64,000 nt of DNA from Halomonas alkalicola (GTDB lineage: Bacteria; Pseudomonadota; Gammaproteobacteria; Pseudomonadales; Halomonadaceae). How positions within the stretch are numbered: the stretch's first letter is position 1; each line of letters opens with the position of its first letter. Below the pieces are notes generated by a model that saw nothing but the letters and a program-made list of their open reading frames with translations, did not search any database and was not told the origin of the DNA. Positions 41,856-50,662 of this stretch are shown in pieces. The stretch spans positions 3,547,011-3,611,010 of the forward strand of contig NZ_CP131913.1 in NCBI RefSeq assembly GCF_030704205.1. The letters are read 5' to 3'. The position numbers were made by a program, and so were the translations under genes.

Positions 41856-42707
41856 TCAGAGCAGGAAGAACCTTCCATAGGCCGCCATCAGCGGCTCCCC
41901 GGCCAGCAGCGCCACCCAGCCCGCCAGGGCCAGATAGGGCCCGAAGGGCATGGGGGCGGCGCGCAGCCGCGGCACCGCCAGCTGCACCAGGATGCCGATG
42001 ATGGCGCCGATCCCCGCGGAGAGGATCAGCAGCAGCGGCAGATATTGCCAGCCCATCCAGGCGCCCAGCGCCGCGAGCAGCTTGAAGTCGCCGTAGCCCA
42101 TGCCCTCCTTGCCGGTGATCAGCTTGAACGCCCAGTAGAAGCTCCACAGCACGAGATACCCCGCCATGGCGCCGATCACCGCGCTCGAAAGCAGCAGCGG
42201 CTGGAACAGCAGCTGGTAGGCGAGCCCCGCCCACAGCAGCGGCAGGGTGAGCAGGTCCGGCAGCAGCTGGGTGCGCAGGTCGATCACCGCCATGGCCAGC
42301 AGTGCAAGGCACGCCCCCAGCACGAAGAGCCCCTGCCAGCTCGGCCCGAACAGCGCCACTACCGCAAGCGCGAGCGCCCCGCCGGCCAGCTCCACCAGCG
42401 GATACTGGGGGCTGATGGCCGCATCGCAGTTCGCGCAGCGTCCGCGGCGCTTTAGCCAGCCCACCACCGGGAGGTTGTCGTGCCAGGCGATGGGGGTCTC
42501 GCAGCTCGGGCACATCGAGCGCGGCGTGGCCAGGTTGAATTCCGGCTGCGTCTCACTCGGCAGCTCCAGCGCCTCGCGGGCCTCGGCCCGCCAGCCCAGC
42601 ATCAGCATCACCGGCAGGCGCACGATCACCACGTTGAGGAAGCTGCCCAGGCACAGGCCGACGAAGGCCGCCAGCGGCCAGAGCAGGGAAGGGGGAAGAT
42701 CCAGCAA
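41856..42707 (-). CDS. pilD: type IV prepilin peptidase
   Basis: Membrane aspartic protease that cleaves and N-methylates type IV prepilins and type II pseudopilins. The 283-residue protein has the N-terminal domain with CGSF-like GLCLGSFLNVVIVRLPVML, the zinc tetracysteine (CPSCETPIAWHDN and CANCDAAIS), and both catalytic Asp residues in AVIDLRTQLLPD and GYGDFKLLAALGAW. Eight helices. Last of pilB-pilC-pilD. Confidence 0.95.
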   Translation of the reverse strand: MLDLPPSLLWPLAAFVGLCLGSFLNVVIVRLPVMLMLGWRAEAREALELPSETQPEFNLATPRSMCPSCETPIAWHDNLPVVGWLKRRGRCANCDAAISPQYPLVELAGGALALAVVALFGPSWQGLFVLGACLALLAMAVIDLRTQLLPDLLTLPLLWAGLAYQLLFQPLLLSSAVIGAMAGYLVLWSFYWAFKLITGKEGMGYGDFKLLAALGAWMGWQYLPLLLILSAGIGAIIGILVQLAVPRLRAAPMPFGPYLALAGWVALLAGEPLMAAYGRFFLL

Positions 42708-42725
42708 AACGATGTCCTTATCGGG

Positions 42726-43961
42726 TTAGATCACGCTGCCCAGCTCGAAGATCGGCAGGTACATGGAGATAACGAGCCCGCCCACCAGCACGCCCAGCAC
42801 CACGATAATGAAGGGCTCCAGCAGCGAGGTGAGGGTATCGACCATGTTGTCGACCTCCTCCTCGTAGTAGTCCGCCACCCGGTTGAGCATGGCGTCCAGC
42901 GAGCCCGCCTCCTCGCCGATGCCGACCATCTGCACCGCCAGCGGCGGGAAGCGCTCGGTCATGCGCATGGCAAAGTTGAGCTGCTGGCCGGTGGCCACGT
43001 CTTCGCGGATCTGCACCACCGCGCGCTCGTAGACCTTGTTGCCGGTGGCGCCGGCGGCGGTGTCCAGCGCCTCCACCAGGGGCACGCCGGCGCCGAAGGT
43101 GGTGGCCAGGGTTCGCGAGTAGCGCGCTACCGCGGATTTATCGAGGATCTCCCCCAGTACCGGCACCTTCAAGGCAAAGGCGTGCATGCGGTAGGCGAAG
43201 GCCTCGGACTTCTTCATGCCGGTGCGGATGAAGAAGATCAGGGCGGCCACCCCCAGCACCCCCCACCACCAGTAGGCCTGGGCGAACTCGGACATGGCAA
43301 TGGTCATGCGGGTCATGGCCGGCAGCTCCGCGCCGAAGCCCTGGAATAGGCTCTCGAACTGTGGCACCACCTTGATCAGCAGCAGGGCGGTGACCCCGAT
43401 GCCCACTGCGATCACCGCCGCTGGGTACCAGAGCGCCTTCTTCACGCGCCCCTTGAGCAGCTCGATCTTCTCCTTATAGGTGGCCACGCGGTCGAGCATT
43501 CGGTCCAGCGAGCCCGACTGCTCGCCGGCTTCCACCAGGTTGGCAAACAGTCGATCGAAGTGCTGGGGGTGACGCTTCAGCGCATCGGAAAACGAGGCGC
43601 CGGCGGCCACGTCGTTCATCAGCTCCTGCACCAGGCCGCTCATGGCCGGCTTCTTGATGCTTTCCGCCACCACCTGGAAGGCCTGCAGCACCGGCACCCC
43701 AGCACGGATCATGGTGGCCATCTGGCGTGCGAAGAGCATGATGTCGCGGGGCTTGATCTTGCCCATGCCGCCGCCGAAGCCACTTTTCCGCCGCACGTTC
43801 TTGATGATGATGTTCTGGCCGGCGAGGATCTTCTCCACCTCGCCCTTCTGGGCGGCGACGATCTCACCCCCCACCTTGCGCCCGCCGGGGCCCTTGCCTG
43901 TCCAGCGCCAGCGGTAGAGCTTGATCTCCTTGGTGGGGCGCAATTTCCGTGCTGTGGCCAT
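42726..43961 (-). CDS. pilC: type IV pilus inner-membrane platform protein
   Basis: Platform protein of the pilus machine that couples PilB to pilin assembly. The 411-residue protein has two GspF domains, each with cytoplasmic helices and membrane segments; FARQMATMIRAGVPVLQAFQ and YSRTLATTFGAGVPLVEALD are the matching repeats. It lies 18 bases upstream of pilD and 52 bases after pilB. Confidence 0.95.
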   Translation of the reverse strand: MATARKLRPTKEIKLYRWRWTGKGPGGRKVGGEIVAAQKGEVEKILAGQNIIIKNVRRKSGFGGGMGKIKPRDIMLFARQMATMIRAGVPVLQAFQVVAESIKKPAMSGLVQELMNDVAAGASFSDALKRHPQHFDRLFANLVEAGEQSGSLDRMLDRVATYKEKIELLKGRVKKALWYPAAVIAVGIGVTALLLIKVVPQFESLFQGFGAELPAMTRMTIAMSEFAQAYWWWGVLGVAALIFFIRTGMKKSEAFAYRMHAFALKVPVLGEILDKSAVARYSRTLATTFGAGVPLVEALDTAAGATGNKVYERAVVQIREDVATGQQLNFAMRMTERFPPLAVQMVGIGEEAGSLDAMLNRVADYYEEEVDNMVDTLTSLLEPFIIVVLGVLVGGLVISMYLPIFELGSVI

Positions 43962-44013
43962 AGTGGTATCCCTTCATTCCCTGTGATGGTGGTCGACTCT
44001 GGCGGCCGACTCG

Positions 44014-45804
44014 CTAGTCTTTGGTCACCCTGTTGATCTCGGCCAGGCTGGTCACCCCCTGCATCGCCTTCATGAGGCCGCTTCTGCGCAGGTCCGGATA
44101 GCCCTCCTGGCGGGCCAGGTCGCTGAACTCCATGGAATTGCCATTCTTCATGATCAATTGACTCATGGCGTGGCTGATCGGCACCACCTCATAGATGCCC
44201 ACCCGCCCCTTGAAGCCCTTGGTGCAGTGCTTGCAGCCCACCGGCTCGAAGAAAGTGGCCTGGCCGATCTCCTCCTCCGTGAAGCCTTGGGCGGCCAGGG
44301 CCTCGTGGGGCAGGTCCGCCGGCTGCTTGCAGTGCTTGCAGAGCTTGCGCGCCAGGCGCTGGGCGATGATCAGACTCACGGAACTGGCGATATTGAACGG
44401 CGCCAGGCCCATGTTGGCCAGGCGGGTGAGGGTCTCCGCAGCGGAGTTAGTGTGCACGGTGGAGAGCACCAGGTGGCCGGTCTGGGAGGCCTTCACCGCG
44501 ATCTCGGCGGTCTCCAGGTCGCGGATCTCGCCCACCATCACCACGTCCGGGTCCTGGCGCAGGAAGGCACGCAGGGCGCTGGCGAAGTCCAGGCCGATCT
44601 TGGGGATCACGTTGACCTGGTTGACCCCGGGCACCTTGATCTCTACCGGGTCCTCGGCGGTGCAGATGTTGCGCTCCACCTCGTTGAGGATATTGATGCC
44701 GGTATAGAGGGTCACCGTCTTGCCGCTGCCGGTGGGCCCGGTGACGAGAATCATGCCCTGGGGCTGATCCAGCACCGTCTCGTACATGGCGCGCTGCTCC
44801 GGCGTGAAGCCGAGCATCTCGATGCCGAGCTGGGCCGAGGCGGGGTCGAGGATCCGCAACACGATCTTCTCGCCGAACACCGTGGGCAGCGAGTTGACGC
44901 GAAAGTCGATGGAGCGGGTCTTCGAGAGCCGGAGCTTGATGGCGCCGTCCTGGGGCAGGCGGCGCTCCGAGATATCGAGCCGTGACATCACCTTCAGGCG
45001 CGCGGCGATGCGCGCGCGCATGGCGAAGGGCGGGTGGGCCACGTCATGCAGCATGCCGTCGATGCGAAAGCGCACCCGGTAGCTGGTTTCATAGGGCTCG
45101 AAGTGGATGTCCGAGGCGCCGCGGTGGATGGCGTCGAGCAGGATCTTGTTGACGAACTTGATGATCGGCGCGTCTTCGCTGGCCGCACTCGCGGCCGCCT
45201 GCACGTCTACCTCGCCGCTGGCCTCCTCCTCGCCGGCGAAGCCCAGCTCGCCGATGGCATCGTCCACCCCCTTGAGCTCATCGAGCATGCTCTTCTCACT
45301 GGAGGCGAGATAGGCCTCCAACACCGGGCCGAGCTGGTCCACCGGGGCCAGCACCCCCTCCGGAGTGAGGCCGGTGGCGAACTGCAGCTCGTCGAGCAGG
45401 GCAAGCGTAGAGGGGTAGGGCACCGCCACGGTGAGCCGGTGGCCGCGCTGCATCAGCGGCAGCACCTTGAGCTTGCGCAGGATCTTTTCGGGGAAGGCGT
45501 CGGCGCGGGGCAGCGTCTCCGGGCGGATGGCGTCGAGATCCATCATCGGCAAGCCATACTCCCAAGCCGCCGAGAGGGTGGCCTGGCGGGCGGAGACCAG
45601 CCCGGTATCGATCACGTGCTCCAGCAGCGACACCTCGCCCTCGCGGGCCTCCTCCTCAGCGCGCACCGCGGCGGCGTGGCTGATCCGCTCGTCCGCCACC
45701 AGTCGCCGCGCCAGACCGCGCAGGCCCGCCGTGGCGTCGTGGCGGGTGCTTTGTAGTGGGGTGTCCAGAGGAGGGGCACTCGGTGGGCTGCGATAGTCGT
45801 TCAT
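44014..45804 (-). CDS. pilB: type IV pilus assembly ATPase
   Basis: Hexameric ATPase powering pilus extension. The 596-residue protein has an N-terminal MshEN-type domain, Walker A GPTGSGKTVTLYTGIN, an Asp box (CTAEDPVEIKVPG), Walker B VMVGEIRDLETAEIA and a zinc tetracysteine (CKHCKQPAD...CKHCTKGF). No pilin gene (pilA), which usually precedes pilB, is present; the upstream 220 bases hold only a terminator for hepT. Confidence 0.96.
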   Translation of the reverse strand: MNDYRSPPSAPPLDTPLQSTRHDATAGLRGLARRLVADERISHAAAVRAEEEAREGEVSLLEHVIDTGLVSARQATLSAAWEYGLPMMDLDAIRPETLPRADAFPEKILRKLKVLPLMQRGHRLTVAVPYPSTLALLDELQFATGLTPEGVLAPVDQLGPVLEAYLASSEKSMLDELKGVDDAIGELGFAGEEEASGEVDVQAAASAASEDAPIIKFVNKILLDAIHRGASDIHFEPYETSYRVRFRIDGMLHDVAHPPFAMRARIAARLKVMSRLDISERRLPQDGAIKLRLSKTRSIDFRVNSLPTVFGEKIVLRILDPASAQLGIEMLGFTPEQRAMYETVLDQPQGMILVTGPTGSGKTVTLYTGINILNEVERNICTAEDPVEIKVPGVNQVNVIPKIGLDFASALRAFLRQDPDVVMVGEIRDLETAEIAVKASQTGHLVLSTVHTNSAAETLTRLANMGLAPFNIASSVSLIIAQRLARKLCKHCKQPADLPHEALAAQGFTEEEIGQATFFEPVGCKHCTKGFKGRVGIYEVVPISHAMSQLIMKNGNSMEFSDLARQEGYPDLRRSGLMKAMQGVTSLAEINRVTKD

Positions 45805-45928
45805 GGGCGTTCGCTGCTTATGGTCGGCATCATTCTGCCCATTCTAGCCGTCCCCACCCCCGCCCGCCCAGCGCTGAACCACGCGGCTTCAACCTTTTGC
45901 TGGGCAAATCTCATACTTACCGCAGGCA

Positions 45929-45967
45929 CCCAGCAGGCCGCCAATCCTAGATCGTTGGCCTGCTGGG
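45929..45967 (-). terminator. hairpin downstream of hepT
   Basis: CCCAGCAGGCC (45929-45939) and GGCCTGCTGGG (45957-45967) form an 11-bp stem with a 17-base loop. It lies after the hepT stop and before pilB, so it probably ends the toxin-antitoxin operon. Confidence 0.55.
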
Positions 45968-46024
45968 TTTGACTTATCAGGCGCTGCGCTCGTTTTCCTA
46001 TCTGCCGAGGGGTTGGGCCGTTGG

Positions 46025-46435
46025 CTATGCCAGCTCGATCAGGCGGGAAGCGTAGTCCAGCAGATCGCCGGTGTGTTTCTCGATGATGGCGATCACGATG
46101 GGGATCTGCACCGCCTGATAATCGTGGACGGCCACATTGCGAAAGCCTGTCATCTGCTTCATGGACGTGGCGAGTGACGCGTCGATGAGGCCTTCGCGCG
46201 CCAGGATATCGAACACTTCCCTTGCGCTCTGGGGCAGGCCCAGACGGTGCAGGCGTATCAGGCGGTTGCCTGCATCGATGCTGGCCTCGCAGGCGCGCTG
46301 CAGGTTGAGGATGGCGGCGTCCTGGCGCGTCTGATTTTCCGTGAAGGTGGCCGGGTGCTTGTCATACTCCTCCCGGGCCCTCGCCACGCAGCGCTCGATG
46401 CTCGCAGCCTTGTTGAGCAGGACGTCATCGGCCAT
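46025..46435 (-). CDS. hepT: HepT-like HEPN toxin
   Basis: A 136-residue HEPN-domain protein (DUF86). The RNase-type motif R-x4-6-H-x-Y appears as FRNVAVHDYQA near residue 103. In type VII toxin-antitoxin systems HepT is inactivated by AMPylation of the tyrosine in this motif by MntA. It overlaps the nucleotidyltransferase gene by eleven bases, the standard arrangement, although antitoxin first. Confidence 0.88.
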   Translation of the reverse strand: MADDVLLNKAASIERCVARAREEYDKHPATFTENQTRQDAAILNLQRACEASIDAGNRLIRLHRLGLPQSAREVFDILAREGLIDASLATSMKQMTGFRNVAVHDYQAVQIPIVIAIIEKHTGDLLDYASRLIELA

Positions 46436-46850
46436 GAACGCTGCCTCGCTCCTTGATGTCGGCGATCAATGCCCGGCGCTGTATGGCCAGGTCCCAGTAT
46501 TCACTCTGCACCGTGAGCTCGAACTCGTCGCTGTCGCTGCCGAGATGCCATAGCCGCTCGCCGGTCGTCACGACCTGATGCTGAAGCACGGTAGAGGCCT
46601 GGCGCAGGTCGATCAGGTCGATCTCCTTGCTGAGCCTGTCGGCCAGTTCGCCGCTCAGCTGCCAGCGCTGCTCGGGCGGCAGCGGTGCGGCCAGCAGGAG
46701 AGCCAGGTCCACGTCGCTTTCCCTCGTCGCTTCCCCCTTGGCCTGGCTGCCGAACAGATAGACCGCCTGCAGCGAGGGCAGCGAAGCTGCCAGGTAGGCC
46801 GTCAGTGAGGCGAGGTCGCGTTGACTGAGGATGCGTTGAGAGTCGGGCAT
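46425..46850 (-). CDS. mntA: MntA-like minimal nucleotidyltransferase antitoxin
   Basis: A minimal nucleotidyltransferase of about 141 residues from ATG 46850. The catalytic motif is GSQAKGEATRESDVDLAL (GSx-n-DxD type), with a third Asp in IDLIDLRQAS. It should AMPylate HepT. A longer start at 46889 would lie inside the palindrome and has no family sequence. Confidence 0.88.
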   Translation of the reverse strand: MPDSQRILSQRDLASLTAYLAASLPSLQAVYLFGSQAKGEATRESDVDLALLLAAPLPPEQRWQLSGELADRLSKEIDLIDLRQASTVLQHQVVTTGERLWHLGSDSDEFELTVQSEYWDLAIQRRALIADIKERGSVHGR

Positions 46851-46886
46851 GTCATGGACCGCGAAAGGTTCGAGAAGAACAGGGTA

Positions 46887-46920
46887 CAACAGCGCCGCGG
46901 CAATTGCCGCGGCGCTGTTG
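46887..46920. promoter_or_regulatory. 34-bp perfect palindrome between mntA and the 47-aa gene
   Basis: CAACAGCGCCGCGGCAA followed directly by its reverse complement, with no spacer. It lies 37-70 bases before the mntA start and about 50 bases after the stop of the small upstream ORF. There is no T tract in either direction, so an operator for mntA-hepT is as likely as a terminator. Confidence 0.6.
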
Positions 46921-46971
46921 GCCTGTAATCAGGAAACCTTGATGGTCCGCGTGACGAACGCCTGGCGTCGA

Positions 46972-47115
46972 TCAGGCGCCGGCCTTGGGCAGCCTGGCGA
47001 GCGGACGGCTCCAGATGGTCAGGAAGCGCTCGGTGTTGACGCTGCGCTGCTCGCTCTCGCGCTTGGTGCGGGGGAGGGGCTGGTCCCAGATGGTGGGGAT
47101 GCGCTCGGTGGTCAT
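46972..47115 (-). CDS. 47-residue repeat peptide, unannotated small gene
   Basis: A short ORF with the ribosome-binding site AGGAGG eight bases before its ATG. The peptide contains an internal duplication: TERIPTIWDQPLPR (residues 3-16) and TERFLTIWSRPLAR (28-41), separated by a charged KRESEQRS segment. Both copies keep Thr-Glu-Arg, Thr-Ile-Trp and Pro-Leu-x-Arg. A likely promoter (TTGCCT, 17 bases, TAAGAT) lies upstream in an A+T-rich stretch. Function unknown. No homologue is recognised; a RiPP-type precursor or small regulator are possibilities only. Confidence 0.65.
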   Translation of the reverse strand: MTTERIPTIWDQPLPRTKRESEQRSVNTERFLTIWSRPLARLPKAGA

Positions 47116-47229
47116 GGGGGAAACCTCCTGGGTTTCAATTTTCGGAAAGCATTTTCACATATCTTATCTTCGACCAAGGTCGCAGGCAAGTATTTGTGAA
47201 AAATATTTCTGAAAATACCGCACCCCCTG

Positions 47230-47345
47230 AATCGCCCCGCAAAGCGTGGCTACCATCAGTAGCAACAGCCTCTGTGGCAGTAAGATGGCTATCAGTGGAA
47301 ACAGCCCCGGCGCTCCACAGGCCACAGCGGCTATAGTGAAACGAC
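47230..47345. repeat. REP-like sequences between the small gene and the MBL gene
   Basis: Read on the minus strand, GGTAGCCACGCTTTGCGGGG matches the repeats at 55.5 and 55.7 kb. Related segments with GGCTGTTGCTAC-type sequence flank it. It fills most of the 256-base divergent gap between the 47-residue ORF and the MBL gene. Confidence 0.6.
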
Positions 47346-47371
47346 CACCCTCGGCAGGGAGGCCGTGCGCC

Positions 47372-48814
47372 ATGACCCCCTATCCACTGCTCCTCCATCA
47401 CGGCGGCGCCAGCGGCGTGACCGGCAGCTGCCATCGGCTGCAGATCGCCGAGGATCGCGCCCTGCTGGTCGATTGCGGGCTCTTCCAGGGCCAGGATGCC
47501 GACCGGCTCGACGGCTTCGAGCAGCTCCAGGTGCGCTTCCCGGTGGAGGATGTGCTGGCGCTGGTGGTCACCCACGTGCATATCGACCATATCGGCCGGC
47601 TGCCCTACCTGCTGGCGGCGGGGTGGCGGGGGCCGATCCTCTGCTCGCTGCCTTCACGCCGGCTGCTGCCGCTGGTGATCGAGGACGCCCTGAAGATCGG
47701 CTTCACCCGCGACCGGGCGCTGATCGAGCGCTTCCTGGCCGAGGTGGAGGGGCGCCTGGTGGCGCTGGACTACGGCGATTGGCACACCCTGGTGGACGAT
47801 GCCCGCCACCGGGTGCGCGTCAGGCTCAAGCGCGCCGGGCATATCCTCGGCTCCGCCTACGTGGAGGTGGACACTCTCGAGCGGGCCAGCGGCCGCGCCC
47901 ACCGCACCCTCTTCTCCGGCGACCTGGGCGCCCCCCATGCGCCGCTGCTGCCGGCGCCCAAGCCGCCCTGGCGCTGCGACACCCTGGTGCTGGAGAGCAC
48001 CTACGGCGACCGCGAACACGAGGATCGCCGCCACCGGCGCGGCCGGCTCAAGGCCGCCATCGATCGGGCGCTGGCCAATGGCGGCACGGTGGTGATCCCC
48101 GCCTTCAGCATCGGCCGCACCCAGGAGCTGCTCTACGAGCTGGAGACCCTGATCCACCAGGCGAAAAGCCCGCGCTGGCGGTCGCTGGAGATCATCGTCG
48201 ATTCGCCCCTGGCGGCGCGCTTCACCGAGGTCTACCGCGAGCTCAAGCCGTGGTGGGACGCCGAGGCCCACCGGCGGCTGCGGGCGGGGCGCCACCCGCT
48301 CAGCTTCGAGAACCTTTATACCGTTAGCTCCCACGAGGAGCACGAGCGCACCCTGGCGTATCTCGCCGAGAGCGGCCGGCCGGCGGTGGTGATCGCCGCC
48401 AGCGGCATGGTCAGCGGCGGGCGGGTGGTCAACTACCTCAAGCGGATGCTCCCCGACGAGCGCCACTGCGTGCTCTTCACCGGCTACCAGGGCAGCGGCA
48501 CCCCGGGGCGCGATATCCAGCGCTACGGGCCCCGCGGCGGCTGGGTGGAGCTGGATGGCGAGCGCATCGACATCCGCGCCCGGGTGGAGACGGTCTCCGG
48601 CTACTCGGCCCACGCCGATCGCCGCGACCTGCTCAACTTCGTGCGCTGCATGCGCGAACCGCCCCGGCATATCCGCCTGGTGCACGGCGAGGCCGAGGCC
48701 CAGCGCGCCCTGCGCGAGACCCTGCTGGCCTGGGCCCAGGAGGCCGGCCATCCCCTGGAGGTGACGCTGGGCAGCGAGTGCCCGGTTGCCGCCCCCGAGG
48801 GGGAGAGCGCCTGA
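47372..48814 (+). CDS. MBL/beta-CASP RNA-processing exonuclease family protein
   Basis: A 480-residue protein resembling the bacterial Ysh1/CPSF-like group. Motifs in order: GASGVTGSCHRLQI, VDCGLFQGQD, zinc motif THVHIDHIGRLPYL, FSGDLGAPHAPLLP, LESTYGDREHEDR, beta-CASP segment IPAFSIGRTQELLYELE, ASGMVSGGRVVNYL and the terminal SGYSAHADRRDLL and LVHGEAEAQRALR. RNA cleavage is likely but the substrate is unknown. It is paired with the phosphatase gene 11 bases downstream. Confidence 0.9.
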   Translation: MTPYPLLLHHGGASGVTGSCHRLQIAEDRALLVDCGLFQGQDADRLDGFEQLQVRFPVEDVLALVVTHVHIDHIGRLPYLLAAGWRGPILCSLPSRRLLPLVIEDALKIGFTRDRALIERFLAEVEGRLVALDYGDWHTLVDDARHRVRVRLKRAGHILGSAYVEVDTLERASGRAHRTLFSGDLGAPHAPLLPAPKPPWRCDTLVLESTYGDREHEDRRHRRGRLKAAIDRALANGGTVVIPAFSIGRTQELLYELETLIHQAKSPRWRSLEIIVDSPLAARFTEVYRELKPWWDAEAHRRLRAGRHPLSFENLYTVSSHEEHERTLAYLAESGRPAVVIAASGMVSGGRVVNYLKRMLPDERHCVLFTGYQGSGTPGRDIQRYGPRGGWVELDGERIDIRARVETVSGYSAHADRRDLLNFVRCMREPPRHIRLVHGEAEAQRALRETLLAWAQEAGHPLEVTLGSECPVAAPEGESA

Positions 48815-48825
48815 GGGAGGGCGGC

Positions 48826-49257
48826 ATGTTCCAGCGCATCCTGGTGGTCTGTACCGGCAATATCTGCCGCAGCCCGGTGGCGGCGGCGATGCTTCGCGCC
48901 CGCCTGCCGGGGCGGAAGGTGAGCTCCGCCGGCCTCGGCGCCCTGGTGGGGCACGGCGTGGAGCCCAGCGCCGCCCGCCTGGCCGAGATTGAGGGGCTCG
49001 TGATGGCGGGGCATCGGGCCCGCCAGCTCACGGCCGAGCTGCTGGCCGAGGCGGACCTGGTGCTGGTGATGAGCGAGGGGCAGCGCCGCGCCGTGGCCGA
49101 GCTGGCCCCCGCCGCGCTCGGGAAGACCCTGCTGCTGGGGCACTGGCTGCCCGGGGCGCGGGAGATTCCGGACCCTTACCGCCAGTCCGAGGAGATGTTT
49201 GCTTTGGTGCACCAGCGCCTGCGCGATGCCGTGGACGCCTGGGTGTCGCGGCTATGA
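48826..49257 (+). CDS. low-molecular-weight protein-tyrosine phosphatase
   Basis: A 143-residue phosphatase. The P-loop VVCTGNICRSPVAAAML has Cys and Arg of CX5R, and the general-acid Asp is in IPDPYRQSEEMF. Wzb-type enzymes of this family act on polysaccharide tyrosine kinases; no kinase gene is next to it here, but a Wzz-type gene lies 12 kb away. ATG 48826 was preferred over a GC-rich upstream extension. Confidence 0.92.
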   Translation: MFQRILVVCTGNICRSPVAAAMLRARLPGRKVSSAGLGALVGHGVEPSAARLAEIEGLVMAGHRARQLTAELLAEADLVLVMSEGQRRAVAELAPAALGKTLLLGHWLPGAREIPDPYRQSEEMFALVHQRLRDAVDAWVSRL

Positions 49258-49441
49258 GCCGAGGCGGACGCCTGCGCCTCGCTGGCGCTGCTCTGGGGGC
49301 TGTACGGGAAAACCCTGAAGGTTGTCCCTCATCGCGTTGACCAAAAAGCGCGACAAGCCTCGGCACTTCAGGCCGAGGAAGGATAGCGCGGGCGCCGCAG
49401 GCGCCCTATACTACTGGATATAAATATAGCTTCGGGTCACT

Positions 49442-50662
49442 ATGCAACGCCTCCAAGCCTTCAAATACGAACTGATGCCCAACGGCGAGCAGGTGCGGAA
49501 AATGCGCCAGTTTGCCGGCATGGCACGGTACGTGTTCAACCGAGGGCTGGCGTTGCAAAAGGAGCGGTATGCAGCCGGTGAGAAGACGTTGGGGTATGCG
49601 GCCTTGTGCAAGCAACTTACCGGCTGGCGTAACAGCGACGACACGCCATGGCTCAAGGATGGGCCGGTCCACCCGCTCCAGCAGTCGTTGAAGGATCTCG
49701 ATCGCGCCTATGCCAACTTCTTCGCCAAGCGGGCGGACTTCCCGCGCTTCAAGAGGAAGGGTCAGCGTGACAGCTTCCGCTACCCCGATCCCAAGCAGAT
49801 CCGGCTCGACCAGGGCAATCGGCGGCTCTACCTGCCCAAGTTGGGTTGGCTACGTTTCCGCAAGAGCCGCGAGGTACTGGGAGCGGTCAAGAACGTCACC
49901 GTCAGCCAGTCGGCGGGGCGATGGTTCGTCTCGATCCAGACTGAGCGTGAGGTCGCGGTGCCGGCGCCGATTGGCGGGGCTGTGGGCATCGACATGGGCG
50001 TGGCGCGGTTCGCCACGCTCTCCGATGGCAGCTACCTGGCACCTCTCAACAGCTTCAAGAAACACCAGGCGGCACTGCGCAAGGCGCAGCAGGCCATGAG
50101 TCGCAAGGTCAAGTTCAGCAACAACTGGAAGAAGGCCAAGGCCCGCGTCCAGAAACTCCAGGCTCGCATCGCCAATGCCCGGCGTGATTTCCTGCACAAG
50201 GCTTCCGCCATGATCAGCCAAAACCACGCGCTCGTGGTGCTGGAAGACCTGCAGGTCGGCAATATGTCGCGCTCGGCCAGAGGCAGTATCGAGGAGCCAG
50301 GCCGCCATGTTCGCCAGAAATCCGGCCTCAACCGCTCGATCCTCGATCAGGGGTGGTACGAGTTCCGTCGCCAGCTCGACTACAAGCTGGCCTGGCGTGG
50401 GGCGCATCTGGTCGTTGTGCCACCGCACAACACCAGCCGCACCTGCCCCGAGTGCGGTCATGTCGCTGCGGAGAACCGGCGCAGCCAGGCCCGCTTTGCC
50501 TGTGTCGATTGTGGCTTCGAGGCCAATGCCGATCATATCGGCGCCATCAATGTATTAAGGGCGGGGCACGCCCGGCTAGCCTGTGAAGTGAGTGGTGCAG
50601 TAAGGCCGCCAGCAGCAGGAACCCACCGAAGCGATTCAGGGATGGCTCAATGCCGTGCCTGA
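49442..50662 (+). CDS. tnpB: RNA-guided endonuclease TnpB
   Basis: A 406-residue TnpB of the IS605 OrfB family. The RuvC triad is intact: D184 in GIDMGVARFA, E268 in VVLEDLQV and D364 in ADHIGAINV. The zinc finger between them has CPEC (335-338) and CVDC (354-357). An N-terminal HTH-like region (EQVRKMRQFAGMARYVFNRG) and a basic helical middle support nucleic-acid binding. TnpB proteins cut DNA with a guide RNA made from the element's right end. No frameshifts are seen, so it should be functional. Confidence 0.95.
   Translation: MQRLQAFKYELMPNGEQVRKMRQFAGMARYVFNRGLALQKERYAAGEKTLGYAALCKQLTGWRNSDDTPWLKDGPVHPLQQSLKDLDRAYANFFAKRADFPRFKRKGQRDSFRYPDPKQIRLDQGNRRLYLPKLGWLRFRKSREVLGAVKNVTVSQSAGRWFVSIQTEREVAVPAPIGGAVGIDMGVARFATLSDGSYLAPLNSFKKHQAALRKAQQAMSRKVKFSNNWKKAKARVQKLQARIANARRDFLHKASAMISQNHALVVLEDLQVGNMSRSARGSIEEPGRHVRQKSGLNRSILDQGWYEFRRQLDYKLAWRGAHLVVVPPHNTSRTCPECGHVAAENRRSQARFACVDCGFEANADHIGAINVLRAGHARLACEVSGAVRPPAAGTHRSDSGMAQCRA

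Noticed and set aside
46849-47199. 116-residue plus-strand ORF
   Set aside because: It is antisense to the small repeat-peptide gene and runs through the palindrome; it lacks a ribosome-binding site.
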